A stretch of 37,878 nucleotides of DNA from positions 1 through 37,878 of the forward strand of contig DATKNH010000024.1 in assembly GCA_035541455.1 (NCBI GenBank). Direction: 5' to 3'. Under the pieces are notes generated by a model, which was not told the origin of the DNA, searched no databases, and saw only the letters and a list, made by a program, of their open reading frames with translations. Origin of the DNA: Syntrophorhabdales bacterium (GTDB lineage: Bacteria; Desulfobacterota; Syntrophorhabdia; Syntrophorhabdales; WCHB1-27). Both the position numbers and the translations under genes were made by a program. Shown piece after piece: positions 31,643-37,878 of this stretch. Position 1 is the stretch's first letter. Every line of letters begins with the position of its first letter.

Positions 31643-31766
31643 ATGAAGCGAGGAAGCGATGAAGCGATAATGCGTGAATACCGAACAATGAGGACGTGAA
31701 AATGAAGAAACTGCCGCACGTGATTTTGATTGGCACTTCCGCTTCATCGCTTCATCGCTTCCTCAT
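31643..31766. repeat. Inverted tandem-unit element, ATGAAGCG family
   Basis: The left arm at 31643-31674 is four 8-base units: ATGAAGCG, AGGAAGCG, ATGAAGCG, ATAATGCG. The right arm at 31740-31766 is CGCTTCAT, CGCTTCAT, CGCTTCCT, CAT, inverted. The spacer is 65 bases. The right arm ends 8 bases before the livG ATG, leaving no room for a normal Shine-Dalgarno. It lies between livK and livG of operon 2. Confidence 0.8.
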
Positions 31767-31774
31767 GTTCAGCC

Positions 31775-32494
31775 ATGACTGACATAATCCTTTCCGTAAA
31801 AGGAGTGACGAAGCGGTTCGGCGGGCTGACTGCGCTCAGCAATGTGAGTTTCGATGTGCAGAAAGGGGAAGTCGTTGGGCTGATGGGGCCCAACGGGGCA
31901 GGCAAGACCACGCTCCTGAACGTAATAGCTGGTGAGTACGCCCCTGACAGCGGTACAATCAGGTTCAAAGACTGCGACATTACCGGCTGTCCGCCTCATA
32001 GAGCCTGTCACCTCGGCATTGCCAGAACATACCAGATTCCCCAGCCTTTCGTGACACTCACCGCGCTCCAGAATGTGAAAGTTGCCGCGGTATTCGGCAG
32101 AAAAGCCAAAGAGACAACCACCGAGTTTGATTATGACCGTCTATTCCGACTCGTAAATCTTCTGGAGCAAAAGGAGACCGTCGCAGGGAACCTGCCGATC
32201 CTGTCCCTCAAGAAACTGGAAATGGCGAGGGCGTTGGCGCGCGAGCCTGAACTGATCCTGCTGGATGAAGTAGCAGCAGGCATCACCGAGGTAGAGATTC
32301 CGCGCGTGCTGGAGACGATTCGTGAAATACGCAGGATGGGGATAACGATTGTTATCATCGAACATGTCATCAAGGTACTGGTGAATGTGGTCGACAGGAT
32401 AGTTGTGATCGACAAGGGAATGAAGATCGCCGAGGGGTCGCCGGCGATGGTCATGAATGACAGCAAGGTTGTGGAGGCTTATTTCGGAGCATAA
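31775..32494 (+). CDS. livG: Branched-chain-type ABC transporter ATPase LivG (operon 2)
   Basis: An ATPase subunit of 239 residues. Walker A is GPNGAGKTT, GIARTYQIPQPFVTLTALQN is the LivG signature, and Walker B is LILLDEVAAGI. The ABC signature is degenerate, LSLKKLEMARAL, lacking the Gly-Gln. The start is the ATG at 31775 (MTDIILSVKG); a longer frame would be translated out of the repeat arm. There is no Shine-Dalgarno because the repeat arm ends 8 bases upstream, so initiation may depend on the upstream hairpin or coupling. Confidence 0.9.
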   Translation: MTDIILSVKGVTKRFGGLTALSNVSFDVQKGEVVGLMGPNGAGKTTLLNVIAGEYAPDSGTIRFKDCDITGCPPHRACHLGIARTYQIPQPFVTLTALQNVKVAAVFGRKAKETTTEFDYDRLFRLVNLLEQKETVAGNLPILSLKKLEMARALAREPELILLDEVAAGITEVEIPRVLETIREIRRMGITIVIIEHVIKVLVNVVDRIVVIDKGMKIAEGSPAMVMNDSKVVEAYFGA

Positions 32495-32502
32495 TGAAGA
32501 AC

Positions 32503-32630
32503 AAATTCCAATGTCTAAATTCCAATCCCCAAACAATCAACGATTCTCAACAGCCCACACCGCGCGGCCGCATTTTGATAGTGAATAGGGAAAATTTGTT
32601 TGGGATTTGGATATTGGAATTTGGAATTTT
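32503..32630. repeat. Inverted tandem-unit element, AAATTCCAA family (copy 1)
   Basis: The left arm at 32503-32536 begins AAATTCCAATGTCTAAATTCC. The right arm at 32596-32630 is its inverse, built from TTTGGGATTTGG and ATTGGAATTTGGAATTT. The arms share degenerate 9-10-base AAATYCCAA words, with a 59-base spacer that includes GCGCGGCCGC. It fills the livG-livF gap of operon 2, starting 8 bases after the livG stop. Confidence 0.8.
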
Positions 32631-32658
32631 CTTAACGTCACGGAGTCGTTAACGCAAG

Positions 32659-33393
32659 ATGCCCACTCCACCACTTCTGCGGATCAGCAATATAGATGTT
32701 TTTCACGGTACGTTTCAGGCACTGTGGAACATATCCCTGGACATCGGGCAGGGTGAAATGCTGGCACTCATCGGTGCAAACACGTCGGGCAAGACCACAC
32801 TGCTGGACACAATCTCGGGACTGCTTCATCCGGCCGCCGGCACCATCGAATTCGGAGGCGTGAATATCACGCAGTTGGATCCCTACCGGATAGTGGAACA
32901 GGGCATTACACAGGTTCCCGAAGGGAGACGCATCTTTCCCGATATGTCGGTGCTCGATAACCTGCTCATCGGCTCATACTGCGGCACGGCGCGGCAGAAA
33001 AGAACGCAGAGTCTCGACTCCGTCTACCAGCACTTCCCCCGACTGAAGGAGAGAAGGAAACAGGTTGCAAAAACCTTAAGTGGCGGCGAACAGCAGATGC
33101 TGGCCATAGGAAGAGGTTTAATGGCTGATCCGAAGCTGATGCTGATAGATGAAATGTCACTCGGACTGGCCCCCATAGTGATCGATGAACTTTTCAGGGC
33201 CTTGCGACAGATCAAGGAGCGTGGCATCACCATTCTTTTCGTGGAGCAGAACGTGAGGAGAACCCTCAAGGAGGCAGACAGGGCCTATATCCTGGAAACC
33301 GGTCGCGTCGCTTTGAGCGGGACAGCATCAGAGCTCTGCGAGGAAGAGCGTGTTAAACAGGCTTATTTCGGAGTGGACGTATGCGGCGTGTAG
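32659..33393 (+). CDS. livF: Branched-chain-type ABC transporter ATPase LivF (operon 2)
   Basis: A 244-residue LivF. Walker A GANTSGKTT is an unusual but legal variant of GANGAGKTT. The signature is LSGGEQQMLAIGRGLM and Walker B is LMLIDEMSLGLAP. It ends SELCEEERVKQAYFGV. The ATG at 32659 has only GGAG 13 bases upstream, so translation initiation looks weak. It is followed after 8 bases by livH. Confidence 0.92.
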   Translation: MPTPPLLRISNIDVFHGTFQALWNISLDIGQGEMLALIGANTSGKTTLLDTISGLLHPAAGTIEFGGVNITQLDPYRIVEQGITQVPEGRRIFPDMSVLDNLLIGSYCGTARQKRTQSLDSVYQHFPRLKERRKQVAKTLSGGEQQMLAIGRGLMADPKLMLIDEMSLGLAPIVIDELFRALRQIKERGITILFVEQNVRRTLKEADRAYILETGRVALSGTASELCEEERVKQAYFGVDVCGV

Positions 33394-33401
33394 AACGTTA
33401 A

Positions 33402-34265
33402 ATGTTTTCTGGCGACCTTCTCACACCCGTGATAATGGGTATTCTGCTCGGAGGATTATACGCCCTTATTGCGCTGGGGCTGTCGATGGTTTTCGGCGTG
33501 ATGCGGCTGATCAATCTCGCTCATGGCGACCTCGTTGTGCTCGGAAGTTACGGCGGCTACGCGCTGATGACCCTTTTGGGCATCGACCCTGTCGTGGGCC
33601 TCATCATATCCATACCCCTCATGTTTCTCCTCGGTTTCGCCATTCAGAAATATCTCATGGGACGGGCTTTCGACATATCGTCTGAAGCGCCCCTCATTAT
33701 CGCTTTTGGCATATCGCTGGTCATTCAAAATGCGAACCAGATCCTCTGGACGCCGTTGTCGCGGGCGTTGAACACGCCCTATTCCAGTCTCAGCTTCGCC
33801 ATCGGCGAGCGCCGATTCCCGCTGATCTACCTTCTCGATTTTTGCGCAGGCATCGTCGTCATGCTCGCGCTGCGCCACTTCCTGACGCACACGTACCTGG
33901 GGAGGGCTATTACTGCCGCTTCCCAGGACAAAAAAGCAGCCCAGCTTATGGGGATAAACACAAAACGGGTCTACGGTTACGCGTTCGCGATTGCCATGGT
34001 GTCTGCGGTCATAGCCGGAGTTTTTCTAGGAATGACGTTTCCCTTCACTCCCACTTCCGGCGTCTCGTTTCTGACCATTGCATTCGGTACGGTAATTATC
34101 GGGGGTCTCGGAAGCATGCTGGGAACATTCCTGGGGGGCATGATTCTCGGGCTGGTTCAAACATTGGGTGGTTACTTTTTCGGACCGGCCAGCCAGATGT
34201 TGATCGTCTACGTGATCGTGTTGGTTATACTGGCCATACGGCCTCAAGGTCTTTTCGGGCGCTAG
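33402..34265 (+). CDS. livH: Branched-chain-type ABC permease LivH (operon 2)
   Basis: Inner-membrane permease of 287 residues with the LivH start TPVIMGILLGGLYALIALGL. The LAHGDLVVLGSYGGYALM segment, AAQLMGINTKRVYGYAFAIA and the C-terminal LAIRPQGLFGR are also present. There is no good Shine-Dalgarno; it may be coupled to livF, whose stop is 8 bases upstream. Confidence 0.92.
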   Translation: MFSGDLLTPVIMGILLGGLYALIALGLSMVFGVMRLINLAHGDLVVLGSYGGYALMTLLGIDPVVGLIISIPLMFLLGFAIQKYLMGRAFDISSEAPLIIAFGISLVIQNANQILWTPLSRALNTPYSSLSFAIGERRFPLIYLLDFCAGIVVMLALRHFLTHTYLGRAITAASQDKKAAQLMGINTKRVYGYAFAIAMVSAVIAGVFLGMTFPFTPTSGVSFLTIAFGTVIIGGLGSMLGTFLGGMILGLVQTLGGYFFGPASQMLIVYVIVLVILAIRPQGLFGR

Positions 34266-34333
34266 AAATGAAACCTCTTGGGAATGTACATTTGACGCAC
34301 ACGGTCTGGAAACGAACAAGCGCCGCAATGTTT

Positions 34334-34493
34334 CAAATTCTAAATCCTAATTTCGAAATCCTAAACAATCTCGAATCTCTAAATACCAAATGTTCCAAAC
34401 ATACCATGCTTGATACGCTGTCAATCGTTTTCAGTTTGGCAATTTTGAAAATTGGGATTTGTCTAGAATTTAGATATTGGAATTTAGGATTTG
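34334..34493. repeat. Inverted tandem-unit element, AAATTCCAA family (copy 2)
   Basis: The left arm at 34334-34368 is made of CAAATTCTAAATCCTAA and GAAATCCTAAACAA. The right arm at 34452-34493 is made of TTGGGATTTGTC, ATTTAGATATTGG and AATTTAGGATTTG. They are inverted and imperfect across an 83-base spacer. The right arm shares GATATTGGAATTT with the copy at 32503-32630. It fills the livH-livM gap of operon 2 and ends 15 bases before the livM ATG. Confidence 0.8.
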
Positions 34494-34508
34494 TAAAGCG
34501 GGGATAAG

Positions 34509-35483
34509 ATGGCCCTCAAAATGCCTCGGCTGAGCATAAGACTGGCGGCTGCAACATTGCCCATTGCGCTTCTGGCATTGCTGCCACTTATAGGAGCGCC
34601 TCAAAGTTGGCTGCTCTATGCCTTTCTCTTCTTCATCTACCTGGCCATGGCGAACATGTGGAACCTTCTTGCCGGCTATTCCGGTCTGATTTCTTTGTGT
34701 CAACCAGCCTTCCTGGGGCTCGCGGGCTATATGCTGGCGATCGGCACCTGGGTGGGCATCCCGTGGTGGGCGGGCTTGATCGGGGGGGCCGTGGTCGCCG
34801 CCCTGTTTGCCCTCCTCATATCCATACCTGTGTTCCGGTTGAGCGGCATCTACTTCGCCATCGGCACGCTTGTCGTGCCTGAAGCACTACGGATGGTCTT
34901 CTATCTGTGGAGGCCGGTAGGGGGCCAGATGCACGGCGCCGGCGCGGGATACATGGTCAAAGGAATCGGTGGCCTCCCGCCGCATTTGACGTACTGGCTC
35001 GCCCTTGTTGTCGGGATAGGCTCAATCTTCTTGATGAGGCGAGTCTTACATTCCAGGTTGGGGTTGGGTCTTGCGGCGATCCGCGACAATGAAAGGACGG
35101 CAGCAAGTTGCGGGGTGAGCGTCTTCACCTGTAAGCTCTATACCTTCATCATCGCTGCGGTCGTCACAGGACTTGCCGGCGCAGTCTACTACCTCAACCA
35201 AGGCTACATAGAACCCTCTGCCACATTCAATGTCAAATGGACAATGACGCTCCTTCTCGCCACGGTCATCGGCGGCATCAGGACAGAAGAGGGCCCTGTC
35301 CTCGGCACCATCGTGGTCGTATTCCTCTATTTTATGCTGGCAAGGTATGCAGGCTACAGCCTTTTGATACAGGGGATGATACTGATAGGGCTCATGCTCC
35401 TCTCGCCGCAGGGCATAGCCGGCTTGTTACGACGCACTCGCTATTATCGCTACCTGACCCAAGTGGCTCGGCCAACCGCATGA
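34509..35483 (+). CDS. livM: Branched-chain-type ABC permease LivM (operon 2)
   Basis: A 324-residue permease with the LivM hallmarks MWNLLAGYSGLISLCQPAFL and GLGLAAIRDNERTAASCGVS. It has about nine hydrophobic segments and a C-terminal LMLLSPQGIAGLL. The ATG at 34509 follows GCGGGGATAAG. A 22-codon frame overlapping its stop (35480-35548) looks non-coding. Confidence 0.92.
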   Translation: MALKMPRLSIRLAAATLPIALLALLPLIGAPQSWLLYAFLFFIYLAMANMWNLLAGYSGLISLCQPAFLGLAGYMLAIGTWVGIPWWAGLIGGAVVAALFALLISIPVFRLSGIYFAIGTLVVPEALRMVFYLWRPVGGQMHGAGAGYMVKGIGGLPPHLTYWLALVVGIGSIFLMRRVLHSRLGLGLAAIRDNERTAASCGVSVFTCKLYTFIIAAVVTGLAGAVYYLNQGYIEPSATFNVKWTMTLLLATVIGGIRTEEGPVLGTIVVVFLYFMLARYAGYSLLIQGMILIGLMLLSPQGIAGLLRRTRYYRYLTQVARPTA

Positions 35484-35605
35484 AAGAAATGGCTGAAGGG
35501 CAACGAAGAAAGGCGCAAACCCTACTGCTGGGACGGCCGGCGGACTGAGAAAAACGAAATGAGGACACTTGACAGTACCTGATACGATTATAGGAGGTGA
35601 ACAGA

Positions 35606-36580
35606 ATGACAAAAATATGTGTTGAAGAACACTGGGGCAGCCCCGACATGGAGGCAATCAGAACAGAATGGAGGGCCAGAACCGGGTTCCCGGTCTCGAT
35701 GGATCCAGAGGCCTTGCCACTGATTCCACCTCGGTTGAAGGATTTCGAAGAAACCCGTCTGCCCCTCATGGATGAGTCAGGCATTACCATGCAGGTGCTT
35801 TCAACGAGTTCACCGGGCGTTCAAGGACTTGCAGATGCAGCCAGCGCCATTCCTACGGCGAAGAAAATCAATGACGCACAGGCTGAAATCATCCGCAAAT
35901 ACCCGGGGCGCTTTGCCGGCTTCGCCGCACTGCCGACGCAGGACCCTAAGGCGGCTTGCGACGAACTGGAACGCACAGTGACGCAGCTGGGATTCAAGGG
36001 AGCCATGATTCTCGGTCACACCAATGGCGAGTACCTGGACTTGCAGAAGTTCTGGGTTCTCTGGGAACGGGCCGAAGCACTGGATGTACCCGTCTATCTT
36101 CATCCTGCTGAACCGCTGGTGGACCAGATAAAGATTTATGACGGCCGGCCAGAGTTTATGGGCCCCGCGTGGAGTTGGGGGGTGGAAACCGGAACACACG
36201 CGCTGCGCATTATAGGCGCAGGCGTATTCGATGCTTTTCCCGGAGTCACGCTCATTCTCGGCCATGTGGGCGAGATGCTCCCCTACATGACCGTCCGCAT
36301 CGACGAAGGTTATGAAATGACCTTCCACAAGACAAAGCTCAAGAAATTGCCTTCGGCCTACATCAGGGAAAACATCATGATCACGACGAGCGGCAAGTAT
36401 TCTGCGAGCGCTCTGATGTGCGCATTACACGAACTAGGCGCTGACCGCATTCTCTTCGCAGGCGATTACCCGTGGGTCACTCCGAAGGAAGCAGTCGAGC
36501 TGATCGAGCGGGTGCCGATGAGCGATGAAGATAGAGAGAAGATTTATCACCTTAATGCCAAGCGGCTGTTGAAATTGTAG
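35606..36580 (+). CDS. Amidohydrolase, gamma-resorcylate/dihydroxybenzoate decarboxylase type
   Basis: A 324-residue TIM-barrel metal enzyme of the Amidohydro_2 family, closest in motif to gamma-resorcylate (2,6-dihydroxybenzoate) and 2,3-dihydroxybenzoate decarboxylases. The metal and active-site residues are Glu7 and His9 (VEEHW), His166 (VYLHPAEP), His220 and Glu223 (LGHVGE) and Asp287 (FAGDYPW). Cytoplasmic, with no signal. It could decarboxylate (or carboxylate) a hydroxylated aromatic acid imported by the adjacent transporter. The ATG at 35606 has AGGAGGT 7 bases upstream; the GTG at 35597 overlaps that Shine-Dalgarno. Confidence 0.88.
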   Translation: MTKICVEEHWGSPDMEAIRTEWRARTGFPVSMDPEALPLIPPRLKDFEETRLPLMDESGITMQVLSTSSPGVQGLADAASAIPTAKKINDAQAEIIRKYPGRFAGFAALPTQDPKAACDELERTVTQLGFKGAMILGHTNGEYLDLQKFWVLWERAEALDVPVYLHPAEPLVDQIKIYDGRPEFMGPAWSWGVETGTHALRIIGAGVFDAFPGVTLILGHVGEMLPYMTVRIDEGYEMTFHKTKLKKLPSAYIRENIMITTSGKYSASALMCALHELGADRILFAGDYPWVTPKEAVELIERVPMSDEDREKIYHLNAKRLLKL

Positions 36581-36631
36581 TAGATGAAGTAGCTCGCGAA
36601 TCTGGCGAGCACTGCGAGCCCCATTATATTG

Positions 36632-36691
36632 AGCGATGACGATAAGGAGAAGATTTATCATTTGAATGCAGAACGTTTATTAAAACTGTGA
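36632..36691 (+). pseudogene. Remnant of a third amidohydrolase C-terminus
   Basis: The frame to a TGA at 36689-36691 reads SDDDKEKIYHLNAERLLKL. This matches the last residues of the preceding enzyme (SDEDREKIYHLNAKRLLKL) at 16 of 19 positions while the DNA has diverged at many third positions. Similarity fades upstream of 36632. It is the tail of a deleted or recombined paralog, not a recent slip duplication. Confidence 0.8.
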
Positions 36692-36714
36692 CGATAACGA
36701 ACAAAAGAATTTTT

Positions 36715-36809
36715 ATCGCAGATGAACGCAGATACGGGCAAAGAGAGATGTTCGCAGATCAAAAAAACTATCCGTCTTATCTCACTTTTTATCCGCTCTT
36801 ATCTGTGAT
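36715..36809. repeat. Inverted tandem-unit element, CGCAGAT family
   Basis: The left arm holds ATCGCAGATGAACGCAGATA (36715-36734) and a further TTCGCAGATC unit near 36750. The right arm at 36790-36809 is TATCCGCTCTTATCTGTGAT, inverted with 15 of 20 matches, with another unit TATCCGTCTTATCTCAC before it. It lies between the amidohydrolase remnant and the next gene. The architecture is the same as the other elements, but the word is different. Confidence 0.7.
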
Positions 36810-36863
36810 GAAAGTCTTTTGTCGAGTACCATAATAAGTTCATCAAAAATAAAGGGGGACGAC

Positions 36864-37878
36864 GTGAAGAAAGAGGATGAAATGGACAGGAGAGAGTTTC
36901 TTGGGAAGGCGACACTCGCTGCTCTGACCGTGCCAGCTCTTCTGCAGGCGGGTTCTGCGACCGGGAAGGCGCAGGACACATCTTCATCGGTAACTCCAAG
37001 CACAGGCACAAAGAAAATGAAAAGAATCTCTGTTGAGGAGCACTGGGGCAACAAAGAACTGGTCGATATACGCAATCAGTGGTACGCCAGAACCGGCACC
37101 CCTGCGTACAATGATCCTAAAGTAAACCCCGAAGTGTTCCCAAGGGTAATGGATATTGAAAAATGGCGCATTCCCCTCATGGACGAGTCAGGTATCACCA
37201 TACAGGTACTCTCGACCAGTTCGCCTGCCATCCAGGGCATCCCGGATACAGCCACTGCCATCGCCACCGCTAAGAGGACGAATGATGAAATGGCGGAAAA
37301 GATACGGAAATATCCGGGTCGATTTGCCGGTCTTGCGTGTGTGCCCACACAGGACCCCAAAGCAGCTGCGGATGAGCTTGAACGAGCCGTCAAACAACTC
37401 GCGTTCAGGGGTGCCATGATACAGGGGCACACAGGCGGAGAGTACCTGGATGACAAGAAGTTCTGGGTACTCTGGGAGCGCTCCGAGGCACTGGGAGTGC
37501 CGATCTTCCTGCATGTGACCGAGCCAATGCGAGAGATGAGAAAGATTTATGAAGGCCATCCTGAACTATTGGGGCCCATGTGGTGCTGGGTGGTGGAAGC
37601 TGCGACACATTCGCTGCGCATTGTTGGCGCCGGTGTATTCGATGACTTCCCGAAAGCCACGCTGATTCTCGGACATCTGGGCGAGACCCTGCCCTACATG
37701 CTTGGCCGTTTGGACGAGGGCTATGCAATGACCTTCCACCCGGTGAAACTGAAGAAACCGTTTTCAGAATACATCAGAAGCAATATCATGGTGGCTACGA
37801 GCGGCAAGTACAAACCTGAAGCCCTTATCTGCGCCATCAATGCTATGGGGGCTGATCGAATTCTCTTCGCAGCAGACT
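36864..37878 (+). CDS. Tat-exported amidohydrolase, decarboxylase type (3' end beyond window)
   Basis: The open frame runs off the window end; 338 codons are visible. Translation starts at the GTG at 36864, with AAAGGGGG upstream. A twin-arginine signal (DRREFLGK at residues 8-15, hydrophobic stretch to about residue 30) predicts a periplasmic enzyme. The mature part from about residue 52 is a close paralog of the product at 35606: VEEHWG with Glu58 and His60, FLHVTEP, LGHLGE, and the final visible FAAD aligned to the metal Asp of FAGD. Only a short C-terminal tail should be missing. With the cytoplasmic paralog it gives the same enzyme type on both sides of the membrane. Confidence 0.88.
   Translation, partial: MKKEDEMDRREFLGKATLAALTVPALLQAGSATGKAQDTSSSVTPSTGTKKMKRISVEEHWGNKELVDIRNQWYARTGTPAYNDPKVNPEVFPRVMDIEKWRIPLMDESGITIQVLSTSSPAIQGIPDTATAIATAKRTNDEMAEKIRKYPGRFAGLACVPTQDPKAAADELERAVKQLAFRGAMIQGHTGGEYLDDKKFWVLWERSEALGVPIFLHVTEPMREMRKIYEGHPELLGPMWCWVVEAATHSLRIVGAGVFDDFPKATLILGHLGETLPYMLGRLDEGYAMTFHPVKLKKPFSEYIRSNIMVATSGKYKPEALICAINAMGADRILFAAD

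Noticed and set aside
31730-31774. Upstream extension of livG in operon 2
   Set aside because: It would translate the repeat arm. The standard LivG N-terminus begins at 31775.
35569-35596. TTGACA at 35569 followed by TATAGG as a promoter for the amidohydrolase
   Set aside because: The spacing to the -10-like sequence is wrong (about 14 bases), and the gene is probably transcribed with the operon.

Overview
The window reads as a chromosomal piece of an anaerobic, aromatic- or fatty-acid-degrading bacterium, most likely a deltaproteobacterium (Desulfobacterota) of the Syntrophorhabdus/Syntrophobacter kind. This is inference from gene content: a benzoate-CoA-ligase-type enzyme, two complete branched-chain-type (HAAT) ABC importers, a beta-keto acid cleavage enzyme, a CoA-acylating aldehyde dehydrogenase, decarboxylase-type amidohydrolases, rubrerythrin, a B12-type radical SAM protein and a probable selenoprotein. 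No rRNA, tRNA, CRISPR array, transposase or phage gene was seen.

Layout. 1-6.1 kb: lexA, aryl-CoA ligase, a beta-CASP MBL nuclease, rubrerythrin and a short-chain dehydrogenase (SDR). 6.1-9.8 kb: a nitroreductase, a B12/radical SAM protein and a Tat-exported amidohydrolase. 10-14.1 kb: an island of poorly characterised proteins. It holds two paralogous repeat proteins with His-rich linkers (one behind a good sigma-54 promoter), a Ser/Gln-rich protein, an exported protein and an exported pentapeptide-repeat protein. 14.2-16.5 kb: an HDOD protein with a small partner, then a DUF2848 protein behind a long leader. 16.6-20.2 kb: a sulfur-transfer locus made of an Rrf2 regulator diverging from cysK, a second Rrf2 regulator, a MoaD/ThiS-type sulfur carrier and a rhodanese-E1 fusion. 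The catalytic-cysteine codon of the fusion is TGA, and the reading frame and homology continue to the natural end of the domain.

20.3-37.9 kb: two divergent catabolic/transport operons sharing the 28669-29153 intergenic region. The minus-strand operon runs aldehyde dehydrogenase, M24 protein, SDR, then livK-livH-livM-livG-livF. The plus-strand operon runs BKACE, livK, livG, livF, livH, livM, an amidohydrolase, and a second Tat-exported amidohydrolase cut by the window end. A 20-codon remnant of a third paralog lies between the two amidohydrolases. The importers probably bring in an organic acid that the adjacent enzymes process; the substrate cannot be read from the sequence.

Scattered between co-directional genes are seven elements of one architecture. 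Each has an arm of short degenerate tandem units, a spacer of roughly 40-130 bases, and the same units inverted. They come in four unrelated word families (7-base GTGAGCA type, 8-base ATGAAGCG type, AAATTCCAA type, CGCAGAT type). Four of them sit inside the liv operons. These elements and the TGA-containing E1 protein are the two most interesting observations.
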